The position numbers were made by a program, and so were the translations under genes. A stretch of DNA of 64,000 bases from Hamiltosporidium tvaerminnensis. Its lineage: Eukaryota > Microsporidia > Dubosqiidae. Numbering within the stretch: the first letter of the stretch is position 1; the number at the start of each line of letters is the position of its first letter. Below the pieces are notes generated by a model. That model had not been told where the DNA came from. It made no database searches and saw only the letters and a list, made by a program, of their open reading frames with translations. Shown in pieces: positions 45,973 to 56,156 of the stretch. Where the stretch lies: assembly GCA_022605425.2 (NCBI GenBank), contig CM061246.1, forward strand, positions 1,721,001 to 1,785,000, written 5' to 3'.

Positions 45973-46879
45973 TCTTATCTCTGCTTACTGATTATCAAGA
46001 TTTTCTTAAACTGAGTGACTCCTAATTTGTTTTAAAGACTTGAATTAATATTTATTTAGTAGGAGTAAGTAATTGCATTGTGCAACTTCATTATGTGGTC
46101 TTACATAGTCACACCAGGCATTTTCTCACATCTTGTTGCTAAGTAGTCTACCGTTAGACATATTTGGTTGCTACGTGTGAAATACCTTCGGCACACCGGC
46201 AATCTACTTCTATCCTATATAGAACAGGACACAGCTTCATTGCTTGGCCTAATATTCCCTTTTTTAGCCATCTAGAAGAGTCATTAACACTCACAAGCTC
46301 ATTTTTTCTTGCCTTGATAACTTTGAATAGAGTTTTTGTTTTTCTATTTCGTTATATAGCTTTGCAAGTTGAGCTTCTTCTAAACTTTTCTTAGTGACTT
46401 CTTCTACCAACCTGTACTTTACTTTTAAGAAGCCTTTTATTAGTGCAAGACGGGTTTAATTATTATTCTTCACCTTGAGGATTGCTGCTCGTCTAGTTGA
46501 TATTTCTTTACTTTTTTCCAGAAAATCCAAGAGTTGCAGAAGCATATGTTCGCTTCGCAACTCAACAACATTGTTGGCCTCTTCCAAGTTCTGTTCTAGG
46601 AAGATACAAACGCTCTTTACATTCTGGGAAATGATGAATCTTATTCTTCACCAACACCACACGCACTGCATCATCTAACTTAGAAAAGTCAGCCGTTTAA
46701 AGTCGAAGTACTCCTATGTGATAGTTGATTAACGATATCGCATGTTGATTGATTGCAGAATATAAATTTTTTGCATTTAATCTAGTGTGACAAAATCTTT
46801 CCACTCTTGATATAAGTTTGCTTTGTACTTCTTCATATGAGCTACGTGTTGGAATTCCACCGCTATCTTCTATTATTCC

Positions 46880-47455
46880 TTAATATTTGTAAACACTAAC
46901 ACCTTCTAGAAGAGTAGCAGTATCTTCACAACACGTATCATTTGTGGCTGACTTCTCTTTGTTAATCTCTAAGCCAATCACCTCTAAAAATTCCTTTGCC
47001 TCGCCTGTCATAGCACTCAATGTGGAGCTGTCTTTTGCAAGGAGCTTTAGATCATCAATAAACAAGAGATTATCAGTAGAATGTGATTCTGCATCTGTTT
47101 GTACTGTCACTTTTGTGTATTTTTCATTAAGCTTTAAGCTTAAAGGATCCATACACAACACAAACAACAATGGGGACAAACTATCTCCTTGAAGAATATC
47201 TCTTTTAATCTTCTTGCTCATGATTTTTTCAGCCCCTACTGATATATAAATTTTCCATTTTGATATAATTACCTCAATAAATTTCAGGATCCAATCCGGT
47301 AAATTAAGGTTTTCGATGCATTGAGTTAAATAAGCATGATCTATTGAATCATAAGCTTTTTTAACATCAATCCATGTTGCCTTAAGATTGTTTCCGTACC
47401 CATTTTTTAAAGGCAATATTGAGTAGGGTCTGTTCTTTCGCTCCTTGCACACCAA
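46880..47455 (-). pseudogene. Reverse transcriptase palm region of the R4-like element
   Basis: Open 191-codon stretch of the RT. Motif A is ATWIDVKKAYDSIDHAYL, motif B is LQGDSLSPLLFVLCMDPL, and motif C is LLFIDDLKLLAKD, where FIDD stands for the usual Y/F-A-D-D box; both catalytic aspartates are present. GLEINKEKS is the motif D/E strand. Motifs 1-2 lie further upstream in other frames, so the enzyme is not expressible as it stands. The plus-strand ORF at 46.9-47.2 kb is a shadow. Confidence 0.88.
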
Positions 47456-49188
47456 CTAACTGCTCCCAACTGGTTCTCCGCAAGCAACCCTCGCCTTTAC
47501 ACTTCAAGTTAAACGACTTTCGTTACACACTCTGTAGTTAAAGTGTAGAGGTAAAACATACAAGTGATTGGCCTGTAGTCAGTGCCTCTTCGTGGAGTTC
47601 CTTTTGGTATCAAATATCTAAGCCCGCAGTAAAATCAATCAGCTTGAGTTGTTCCTTCTAAACATATAACTTTCACAATATCATAAATATATTTGTGAAG
47701 AGTTGTAAGTTTCTGAATGAAAAAATTGTAAATACCATCAATTCCAGCAGCTTTCCAATTAGGGAGCCAATTAATGATATTTACATATTTATCAAGTTAA
47801 GGAAACGTGGTCATATGATTATCTGATACAAATGGAATCAAATAATCATCATACAAAACTACTTTATCATTTTTGTTCCACATTGTAGACCAAAAACTCA
47901 CAATTTCATCACGGCTAACCACATGCTCGGATTTCACACGCTTAGATAACCCACGATAAAATCGACCTCGGAAAAGCTCAAACATACGATTTTCTTTTCG
48001 GAATTGCTTCCTACTTTCATGCATCGTAATTTTTTTCTCGTAAACATTCAAAGACTCATTCTTCTTAACTAAAGCCTCAGAAAGATCAGTTGCGCTGCTC
48101 AAGTTTAAATTCACTCTCGCATGATTTTCTTAAAGCTCTTTGTTTCCGACGTAGAGAGCTTTTCCTGCTTACGAGCCTTCTCGAGAAGATCTTTGGAAAG
48201 TACTAACTTAGAAATTTTACTTTCTATGTTTTCCTTCCAAGCGGATTTAGGCTTCTCTTTACGTGTTGCCTCGTCATAGCATATCTGGGCTGCCTGGATT
48301 ATCCGTGCCACTGCAGTTATCGTCATCGGCACACAAGAATCAGCATACTCACCGATAATTCGATTAATAAGGTCCAAAACTTTACTATCAACAGATTTAT
48401 TTGGATGTTTTCGAGTTCAGACCACCACTTTTCCAATTTCCTTCTCCGAAATTTGTTTGATTTTACTCAAAAATTTAACTATCAGGTTTATGTACTCCGT
48501 GGTGTCAGTCAGGGTGCATGTATCAGCGAGAAAACTGGCGATTCTACGTCGCTCTCTATTCTCTTGTGATTTTACTTCCTTTCCCATCTCACTTTGTGCC
48601 AATTTTTTTAATATTTCGAGAGTTTTAGCGCAGCCGAATTTCTCATTATAGTACCTCAGAGTAGCGGGCTAGCCATTTCTGGGTATTCTCTCAAACCTCT
48701 TTTGCACTGCTAGAATAGCAGATCTAAGCTATTCCTGCTCTACGACTGTGACAGAGTCAAGTATTGAGTGCAATACGATCAGTCGATTTCCTTCTAGAAT
48801 GGCATCTGTATTGAGGTTCTTCATGCCGTTGGCTGGTCCAAACGCAGTGGCATCGGCCAGAAGACGAGGGTATGGTGTCAACCAAGCAGACTGGACTAGT
48901 CTGTCATTTACTGCTTGGTGCTTGGTGGGTGGTGTTATGGAAGGTCGGTCGAGGTGGAAGTCTCTCGGATAACATTGCTACATCTACATCACACATCAAA
49001 ATCTCTCCTGCACTGTTCTCCAAGTTGTTTACAGCCTTTATTTTTTCATTTCTTATATTTTCACTGTCTACTTTTTTCCTTCTACTCATAAAAGTTATCA
49101 AATAATACATTAAAAAATCTTTAATAAAATTTTAAAGCTATAATTTTGATAAAAAGGGAAAGAAAAATATGTAATAAAAACGGATTCT

Positions 49189-49562
49189 AAACACACTAGA
49201 AATCTACATTTATATTCTTTTCGTAAAGATATTTATATCGATTTTTATAATTAATATCTTGGTAATCAATTTCAGTCGAAAATTGTTTTATTGGTAATAA
49301 AACCATGACAATTCTTTCCGCGACAAAATTAAAATTCGAAGAAGAAAATGACGGATTTGTTAATTTTTTAAAGTTTCTTAAATAATAAACATCTTCTAAA
49401 TTTATTTTAACAAATAAAAGTTAAGATCTTTCATAGAATTAAAAAAGCCACAATCGTCACCCAGTTTACTAAAATTTCATTCTACAAATTTACATTTGGA
49501 AAGATTTAAAATTTTAAGAACTTGAAAGTTTTTAATTTTATTTAAATCGTGTAAATCTATTC
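49189..49562 (-). pseudogene. C-terminal remnant of an LRR protein gene, cut by R950
   Basis: The minus strand reads DLNKIKNFQVLKILNLSKC, a stop, SMKDLNFYL, then after one frameshift NLEDVYYLRNFKKLTNP and an uninterrupted about 60-codon tail to a stop at 49189. The L..L..L.LS.C spacing is that of leucine-rich repeats. The 5' part is missing because the R950 element begins at about 49562. Only one stop and one frameshift in about 125 codons, so this is younger decay than the 33 kb relic. Confidence 0.65.
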
Positions 49563-50512
49563 ATTTATATAATTCAGTAATGTCTCGACGACGAAGACTC
49601 ACCTCGAAATGTTTAATTGGTTAAAATACTATAAGACACCAATAAGAGTGCACCAATTAAGATATGTTTCTTTCTATTTTTCACAAATCTTACACACCCA
49701 ATAATGATGAGTAGAACTGAACATAAAACAATTGAAAACTTTCTATTGGTTCAAAAAAAAAACTGAAATAAAAATACGACAATTTTCTTCTAAATTATAT
49801 TATTTATCAAGAATAACACAATCATTTTTTTTTAAATTGTTCTAACGATTCATCTCAAGAAAAAATTACATCACTTGCTTGAGATTTCTATTCTAAGAAT
49901 TTACAGTTAAGAAAAAATTGTATGATACAATTAATGATTTTTTGCCGTTCTTATGTGCAATTTATTTATATTCTAAATAATGATTGCATGAAACAATTTT
50001 GCTTGAATAGCTTCATAGAACTTTATACTTGATCAAATTAAAAGATTTTTAATAAAAATAGCTGGGAATTTATACAATAAATAAATTAAATGATACAGCA
50101 TATAGTTAAAGGAACAGTGTTTTCAGACAAAAAGAATTCTTCATTTATATAAATTTCTTCGAGAAAGAAGACAGAATTGAATAAATATAGCTGAAACGGA
50201 ACAGGCTAAACATAAAACGCTGAGCTGAAGCTCTGAAAAATTGAAAGTAAATGTATAAGAAGAAGGGAAATAGGCAGGTTAATAAATCTTAAGTTTTTGT
50301 TCGGTAAATTGCTCAAAGCAGGTAATAATTTGCAAATGAAAGACTAAAAAATTTTACGAGAAGCAGACTAGGTGAGTGCTAAAATTTTTTTGAGGTGTTA
50401 AAAAACCATAATTCAAATAATGAAGTTTATGATTATTTTCGGGTTTTTTTTTTATGAATGTAAAAGAAAGTTCGTTTCTACGAGCTTAATGTCTAGTAGT
50501 TATATAAAATTC
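49562..50512 (+). repeat. R950 repeat copy
   Basis: Left end TTATATAATTCAGTAATG, then TCTCGACGACGAAGACTCACC; right end GAAAGTTCGTTTCTACGAGC, then TTAATGTCTAG. It truncates an LRR gene on its left and joins an R700 half on its right. Confidence 0.8.
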
Positions 50513-50548
50513 TACAAAAATAAATTTTGAAAAAACTTGACCTTTTTT

Positions 50549-50558
50549 AGACCTTCAT
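50549..50558. repeat. Left target-site duplication of nested LINE
   Basis: AGACCTTCAT, repeated at 50944-50953 around the LINE fragment. Confidence 0.65.
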
Positions 50559-50943
50559 TTACTAACATACTCAATGGGCTTACTGAAAAATAAGAAACCT
50601 AGCCTCGTTTACTATCAAAATCCACCTATAATGATCAAGCATTTTCCTTTTCTAATCATCTATACCAAGGTTACTGAGATATTTTTTAATATAATCTAGA
50701 TATTTGGTTTTGGGGCCAGATTGAAGTCTTCAACCTTAGGATTTAAACATTTAAACTTTTTTTTCTCGGCTTTTGGAAATTCGTTCAAGATGACCTAACC
50801 ATTGAATCGGATTCTTTTAACGTTGTCTATCAAACCTGGACATAAATATTAGAGCTCGGTGTATTATGAATTTGTCACTCTTCTTACCGATTTTTTGTTG
50901 GTTAGTATACTCTCTCTAGGATCTTTCGTTTCAATATGCCTAA
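50559..50943 (-). mobile_element. 5'-truncated LINE inserted in R700
   Basis: Minus-strand reading shows ERKILERVY, then WLGHLERISKSREK, then RPKTKYLDYIKKYLSNLGI, KRKMLDHYRWILIVNEARF, the standard C-terminal order of RTE/Jockey-like polyproteins (RPKTRWLD ... W+.IV.EA+). 385 bp between perfect 10-bp direct repeats. Several stops and frameshifts. Confidence 0.75.
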
Positions 50944-50953
50944 AGACCTTCAT
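50944..50953. repeat. Right target-site duplication of nested LINE
   Basis: AGACCTTCAT, partner of 50549-50558. Confidence 0.65.
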
Positions 50954-51358
50954 CTTCTCATAAAAATTCCATGGAACATCCAAAAATCCAAAGTGTGGTT
51001 TTTTCGTGTCATTAAAACACTAAAAAATATTTTTTCACAATAATTTGCCGTATAACTGACATGTTTTTAGTTTTTAATATCTTATCATTCCTCTAAATTT
51101 TTTAAATCATATTCCTATGTTTTAGAAAACTCAGATAAATAAAATATACTTTCTTCGTTCTAACAACTCATCTTTCTTAAAAAAATATATTTAAAATACT
51201 CAAAGATATATTAAATACGACAATAAATGTATTTAAAATATTAAAATAATACTTTTTGCAATATAATAGACATATTAGAATCCCAAGTTGAATCTTCTTT
51301 TATAAATAATTTTTCTATTTTCATTTTAATCTGAAGAGATTCTGTAATGATTTTTTGA

Positions 51359-51361
51359 CCC
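51359..51361 (+). promoter_or_regulatory. CCC start-proximal signal of the BUR1-like kinase
   Basis: GACCC fifteen bases before the ATG. Confidence 0.55.
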
Positions 51362-51376
51362 ATAATTGTATTTTAG

Positions 51377-52510
51377 ATGAGTTCAGAAGAAGGTGAAATA
51401 ACAACTAAACGTAATAATAGGTTTGTAGAAAAAGAATTTGGTTATAATTTAGGCGATGTAATAGGAGAAGGCACTTTTGGAAAAGTTTACTTGGGATATT
51501 TGAATGGTAAATCGTTTGCTTTGAAGAAAATTTTATATGAGAAAAGAGATACTAATGGGTTTCCCTTAACAACACTACGAGAAATTAAAATTTTAAAAAG
51601 TTTGAAACATAAAAATATCATAGAAATAATTGAAGTAACCGTTGAAAAAAAAGACAAAGAAAAAATATCAAAAAGTACTACCGATGTCTATGTTGTATTT
51701 CCTTTTATGAAACAAGATCTTTCTGTTTTAATAAAAAGTAAAAAGATTCCAATTATTGATATTAAATTTATTACCAAACAAATAATTGATGGTCTTTTTT
51801 ATTTACATTCTCATAAAATTATGCATAGGGATTTGAAAGCTGCAAATATTTTACTTGATGACCAGCTAGCAGTAAAAATTGCAGATTTTGGATTGGCAAT
51901 TGAATTTTCTGAAAATGGTAAATATACACCAGGTGTAGTTACTTTATGGTACAGATCACCAGAACTTTTACTGGGTAGTACTTTCTATGATTATTCTGTT
52001 GATATGTGGGGATTAGGTTGTATTATCAGTGAAATGTTGACAGGTAGACCTATATTTCCTGGAAAAAATGAAATTAATCAGTTAAATTTAATTATTTCAA
52101 TCTGTGGTTCAATAAACAAACGAACAGTTCCCGATATAGAAAATTTTAGAGATTTTTTTAAATTCAAATTGCCACAAGGCATAAGAAATATTTCGAAATA
52201 CCACGAAGGATACGATGAAACTGCCATAAATCTTATTGACTTACTTTTAAATGTAAATCATGATACACGTTTGACATCAGAAAAAGCCATGAACCATCCA
52301 TTTGTCCATAGAGAACAAACTAGTCTCCTCAAATTTATAGATAGCAGTTCATCTAATAAAAGACAAAAAAAGAACGAAGACGAAGATTATCTTAGTCTTA
52401 ATAACTTTATGAACCAAACCACAGAGTTTTCTTTTTATAACAAATATGAAGAAAAAACAGATAAAAGTTCTTCTGATGAATTAACTTTCATTCCCGATTC
52501 ACCAATTTAA
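51377..52510 (+). CDS. BUR1: CDK9/BUR1-like cyclin-dependent kinase
   Basis: Serine/threonine kinase of the transcription-elongation class that pairs with a cyclin and phosphorylates the RNA polymerase II C-terminal domain and Spt5 in the nucleus. All catalytic elements are present: glycine loop GEGTFG (30-35), ATP lysine K50, the PLTTLRE cyclin helix (63-69, compare PITALRE of CDK9), catalytic loop HRDLKAANILL (150-160), DFG (170-172), activation-loop threonine T184 in KYTPGVVTLWYRSPELLLG, and SICGSIN in the C-lobe, where CDK9/BUR1 have LCGSI. The AAN in the catalytic loop and VVTLWYR also favour CDK9/BUR1 over KIN28 or CDK1. A short Ser/Asp-rich tail follows from about 330. 377 aa is compact compared with yeast Bur1. 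Intronless; CCC upstream of the ATG. CTK1/CDK12 is the main alternative. Confidence 0.88.
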   Translation: MSSEEGEITTKRNNRFVEKEFGYNLGDVIGEGTFGKVYLGYLNGKSFALKKILYEKRDTNGFPLTTLREIKILKSLKHKNIIEIIEVTVEKKDKEKISKSTTDVYVVFPFMKQDLSVLIKSKKIPIIDIKFITKQIIDGLFYLHSHKIMHRDLKAANILLDDQLAVKIADFGLAIEFSENGKYTPGVVTLWYRSPELLLGSTFYDYSVDMWGLGCIISEMLTGRPIFPGKNEINQLNLIISICGSINKRTVPDIENFRDFFKFKLPQGIRNISKYHEGYDETAINLIDLLLNVNHDTRLTSEKAMNHPFVHREQTSLLKFIDSSSSNKRQKKNEDEDYLSLNNFMNQTTEFSFYNKYEEKTDKSSSDELTFIPDSPI

Positions 52511-53064
52511 ATAAATTTAAAATTTTTTCAAAAAATAAAATTTTCTATCTTTTATAAAAAAAAATAAGAATTTTTAAAGAAAAAACCAATTTTTTATTTT
52601 TTCTAATGTCAGTGTAATTAAATTTGTGAAAGAGTGAATACAAGTTTGTTACGTAAAAATTTTAAACAATTAAATTAATGATGTTACAATTGTATCTTGA
52701 ATTTGTCAAAATTATTTTACCTTTTTTGTAACTCAACTCCACCATAAAGGCTTAAAAACATGTCCTTATAAATCCAAAGGAAAATAAAAGAATAAATCAG
52801 CGAATTTTTGTTATAGAATAAAATATATTTAAATTCTGAAGAAGTGATAATTGTCTTTTTTTAAAGAAAAGAAATTGATTTTTTGAAATTGATAATCCGA
52901 TATTAAAAATTGGGTTTGTCTCTCTCCAAAATAAATTTGAAACTACAATTTCCTGTTTTTAAAGTCTCTTTTTGTTTTAGAAGCAGTTTGAAAAAAAATT
53001 GTAACAAAATTGAAATACTTTATCATAAAAAATATTTAAAAAAACATTTCTAAAATTTTTGTAT
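52511..53064. other. Intergenic region between BUR1 and PAT1
   Basis: 554 bases, AT-rich, no ORF or RNA gene recognised. The kinase stop is followed within four bases by AATAAA-like sequence. Confidence 0.4.
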
Positions 53065-53067
53065 CCC
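53065..53067 (+). promoter_or_regulatory. CCC signal that decides the PAT1 start
   Basis: ATCCC nine bases before the ATG at 53077. The open frame extends six codons further upstream but only to a TTG, and the CCC would fall inside it, so 53077 is the start. Confidence 0.65.
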
Positions 53068-53076
53068 ATTTTTAGA

Positions 53077-54066
53077 ATGAAGAAAAAATCTGAAAAGGTT
53101 GTGAAAAAAAATTATGATAATTTTATGACAGAGAAAGAAAAAAAATATGTTGAAATGGTTCTTTCTAGAAATATATCGAAAATGGAGCGTCGTATGGATT
53201 ATTCTGCTTTTTTTAATTTTGAAGACAAAGGACCAATTGAAGTTAAAAAAAATGAAAAGAAAAATATTGAAAAACGCGAGAAGACTGAAGGAGAAGCAAA
53301 CATACCTATAAAAGAATTTTTTAGAGAAACTTTGGTACGAACACATAAGAAATCTGTCAAGGAACCAAGATTTGTAGCCGACATGAAAGCACCTGAAGAC
53401 TTTTCTGAACTAGCCATTAAAATAAAAATAGAAGAAATTATAGATGTTCTAATCAAAAGAAAGTATTTTGTTAATGAAGAACCAAATTACTTAGAAGTAA
53501 ACTGTAAAGAATTTTTAAAAAATATAAATTCTGAAGAATTTAAAAATTATATAAAAATTGAAAAGTTTTTTTCATTTCTTAATAGATTCTTTGACATATT
53601 TACTGATATAGAAAGAAAAGAAGTGGTAGTTTTACTTTGTACCAACTCAAATTCTTTAATGATTACCGAGTCCTTCAAATTGTTTATAAATAGCAATTTT
53701 ATGTATTTTCCTTCCCTACAACACCATGAGATCATTCAATTCTTAAATAATTTTTATCTGAATACACCCGGTATAATTATTGGTTTCATCATGTTACATT
53801 CTAATAATCTTTTAGAGAAGGTAATGTATGATAGACTAATTGAAGATGATGGTGTGAACAAACTTTTTCTAAATTGCGAAGAAGGTTATGTATGGCAATT
53901 TCTAGCACTTCTTATAGGTTGTCTTGATGAAAATAATCGTAGAAATATGGTTTTTTTGTTGAAAGAAAAGATTGCAGAAGTTGTTATGTCAGATAATATT
54001 GAGAGAATAAGATATCTCGATGTTTTTTTAGATTCAATAGGTGTATCGAAATCAGACTTAGTGTAA
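53077..54066 (+). CDS. PAT1: Pat1-like mRNA decapping activator
   Basis: Pat1 proteins scaffold Dcp2, Lsm1-7 and Dhh1 and promote deadenylation-dependent decapping in the cytoplasm. Seen here: an N-terminal MTEKEKKYVEMVLSRNI, like the MT.K+K.FI.+VQL...T segment of Pat1, a charged linker with FFRETLVRTHKKS and RFVADMKAPEDFSELAI, and a helical C-terminal domain of about 200 residues. The most telling piece is VWQFLALLIGCLDENNRRN followed by FLLKEKI, close to the VWQFLAA.A....E.QR.LV.E+R.KI block near the end of fungal and animal Pat1. The long Pro/Gln-rich regions of yeast Pat1 are absent, as expected for microsporidia. 329 aa from the chosen ATG. Tandem with the BUR1-like gene but 566 bases apart, so not clearly coregulated. 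Confidence 0.7.
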   Translation: MKKKSEKVVKKNYDNFMTEKEKKYVEMVLSRNISKMERRMDYSAFFNFEDKGPIEVKKNEKKNIEKREKTEGEANIPIKEFFRETLVRTHKKSVKEPRFVADMKAPEDFSELAIKIKIEEIIDVLIKRKYFVNEEPNYLEVNCKEFLKNINSEEFKNYIKIEKFFSFLNRFFDIFTDIERKEVVVLLCTNSNSLMITESFKLFINSNFMYFPSLQHHEIIQFLNNFYLNTPGIIIGFIMLHSNNLLEKVMYDRLIEDDGVNKLFLNCEEGYVWQFLALLIGCLDENNRRNMVFLLKEKIAEVVMSDNIERIRYLDVFLDSIGVSKSDLV

Positions 54067-54365
54067 TCAATTTTTTTATAAACATAAATTTTGTGTTTGT
54101 ATAAATAAATATTTTTTTAGCGTTATATAATTTTTACCATTTAATTTTCGTTTGGCTTGAATTTAAATGTTTTGAAATTTGTAGCTCTTTTTATTACTTA
54201 CGAGTAAAAAATGAAAAATATTTTTTTTAATTCTTTGCTAGAACAAAATTCTTTTTTTCATAATAATTTTTCAGAAATTGTAACTTTTTGACTTGTAATA
54301 CTTAAAAGTAAATAAAAGTGAGGAAATTATAACTCTTCTGCATATTTTTAATATTATTTTATTCC
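54067..54365. other. 3' flank of PAT1
   Basis: AT-rich; a TAAATAAATA motif about 35 bases after the stop may be the polyadenylation region. Nothing else seen. Confidence 0.4.
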
Positions 54366-54367
54366 AT

Positions 54368-55110
54368 TTGTTTGAGTCCTCAAAACGAATTAGGAGTCAC
54401 TCAGTCCAGAAATTCTAGATAATGAGTATGCCGAGATAAGAGTGGACACCTGAATAAAAACTGATGTTAAAATTCGGAATAACAGACCGGACATATTTAT
54501 TTTAGATAAGAAGAAGAATAAGATAACACTCATTGAAGTAGGAATCACTTCCCAAGATTCACTTCAAATAGTTGAAACTGAAAAAATTAGAAAGTATGAC
54601 CTGCTAGCCAATGAGTTAGGGCTTATTTATAAGTGTAGTGTTGAGATAATTCCTTATGTGATGATCTGGGACGGTATTGTGACAAAAAATTCTAAACTTC
54701 ATCTTAAAAGACTAGAACTACCCATGAATGTACAGGCATACATCCAGTCTATAGTACTTAAGAAGACATTCGAAACAATTTCCTTTGATCGGCGAAGAAG
54801 ACATGAGTCAGGACTAAATGCTAAGAGAGCTGGGAGAGTGCGTCAATAGATGTTATTATGAAATCTGAGATGTATGGGGAACCATCACACCCCTTAAAAC
54901 AAGCTAGTAGAGAGGAAGATGGTGCTAAAAATTTCAAAACAAAAATATTATACCCCTTATTTCAGAAGAAGCAACCGCATTTGAGGAACTGACGATAAAT
55001 ATAAATGAAGAGTCGGATTTGGAAGAAGAAACAACTGTGGTAAAAGAGGTAGAAGAAATGGATAAAAACCGTAAAACTATTTTAACTCAGCATTTCATTA
55101 AATAAATTTT
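54368..55110 (+). mobile_element. R2/R4-like retrotransposon, 3' (endonuclease) fragment
   Basis: Plus-strand copy of the nuclease and 3' tail: NRPDIFILDKKKNKITLIEV in one frame, then IVETEKIRKYDLLANELGL, KCSVEIIPYVMIWDGIVTK, and SFDRRRRHESGLNAKRAG before a 3' UTR that ends CATTTCATTAAATAAATTTT. It is among the best-conserved nuclease copies and has few indels. 5'-truncated at about 54.37 kb. Confidence 0.82.
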
Positions 55111-55149
55111 ATATTTTTTTATAATTTAAAAATAATTTTATCAACTTTT

Positions 55150-56155
55150 TAGTTAGGAAGGCAATCAATGGCATTCATACAATCACAATTATTGAAATTC
55201 TGCTTAATATGTACTATTAAAATGGTATCCGAACATCAAATGTGACTATTTCATTATTTTTGGCCCAAAGTGTCAACCAAAAACTCAAATTTAATCACAT
55301 TTACTACTGGCTTGGATTAGGGACCCATTGGATAATCTAAGATAAAATTCGATCCCAGAATGGCCCAAACATAGAATTCGCATTTCGAAATTACTTCCTA
55401 GATCCGTATCTCGCACGTATTCAGCTATAAATTTAAACACATATTCTTATTAAACAAATCCACAGAAGCATCATCTTTTCGCTCGGCTTTGATCTTAACA
55501 CTCTTATAATTTTCTCGAGGCTATTCCTTTCCGAAGAATGAATTTCTCTGGCTAAATCAGTTCTAGTGAAGACATTTAAAAACTAATTATATAGAAATTA
55601 AAAGCTATATTTTATTACTTTAGGCGGAAGAAGGCCTACTGGTATATTTTGCTTCGTTATAGCATACCTACACAGCTTGTATCATACACAAAGCGTACTA
55701 ATTTGACCAGGGTACATGAGATTCTGACCATTCGTCGTTATTTGGCTAATGTGTTCCTATAATTTTGTATCCACCGATTTATTTGGAGGATTAAATGGTA
55801 GGAATATCACTTTCTAATCTCTTATTTCGATGTTTATTTGATTGTACTCAAATAATTAGCTATAAGGTTTTATATACTTAGTATTGTCAGTTAGGGAACA
55901 TGGTTCAGTGAGAACAGGGGTAATTATATGTCTTTAGTTTTTCTTCTGAATTTTTAGGTAAAAGTTTCATTGTTTGCGCAAGTTTCATAAATTGGGAGTT
56001 ATAAGGCCACGAATTTTTCAGTATTGTAAATGTGAAAATCTATCCAGTCTTTTTGAGACATTCTTCCGAACCTTCAGTATCCGAAAAAAAATGCATCAAA
56101 GAAATCCCTATTTTTAAGTTTCTATCAAGTTTTGTATGAATTCAGAACCATGAGC
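55150..56155 (-). mobile_element. R2/R4-like retrotransposon, 5' half, diverged
   Basis: Minus-strand relic of the N-terminal half: landmarks such as TTTTGGCCCAAAGTGTCAAC, AACTCAAATTTAATCACAT and GGATAATCTAAGATAAAATT parallel 47.87-47.97 kb of the best copy, and later ACACAGCTTGTATCATACAC parallels 8.92-8.94 kb. Substitution-rich, so it is older than its neighbours. It lies next to, but is not part of, the 3' fragment at 54.4-55.1 kb, which has the opposite orientation. Confidence 0.65.
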
Positions 56156-56156
56156 C

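Larger units (their letters stand above)
45335..49110 (-). mobile_element. R2/R4-like non-LTR retrotransposon, most complete copy
   Basis: About 3.8 kb on the minus strand. N-terminus near 49.1 kb (MSRRKKVDSENIRNEK); linker blocks at 48377-48111 (DLINRIIGEYADSCVP) and 48114-47797 (LVKKNESLNVYEKKI, FWSTMWNKND); RT motifs 1-2 in broken frames near 47.6 kb (KGTPRRGTDYRPIT); RT motifs 3-7 intact at 47455-46880; zinc knuckle and restriction-like endonuclease at 46.2-45.7 kb (ORF 45972-45721: NIPDIYILDKKKNKITRIEV); AT-rich tail ending TTATTAAATAAA. Single-ORF layout with a C-terminal CCHC plus PD-(D/E)xK nuclease places it in the R2/R4 (Dong)-like group rather than among APE-type LINEs. Frameshifts between blocks make it inactive. 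Confidence 0.88.
50512..51012 (-). repeat. R700 5' half, interrupted by a LINE fragment
   Basis: The outer parts, 50512-50558 (TTATATAAAATTCTACAAAA, then TAGACCTTCAT) and 50954-51012 (CTTCTCATAAAAATTCC, then ATGGAACATCC and GTGTGGTTTTTTC), are consecutive pieces of reverse-orientation R700. Its other half, expected to the left, is replaced by R950. Confidence 0.6.

Noticed and set aside
46164-46678. Plus-strand ORFs of 67-76 aa
   Set aside because: Antisense to the zinc-knuckle and post-RT region of the R4-like element.
53199-53735. Minus-strand ORFs inside PAT1
   Set aside because: Shadows of the PAT1 reading frame.
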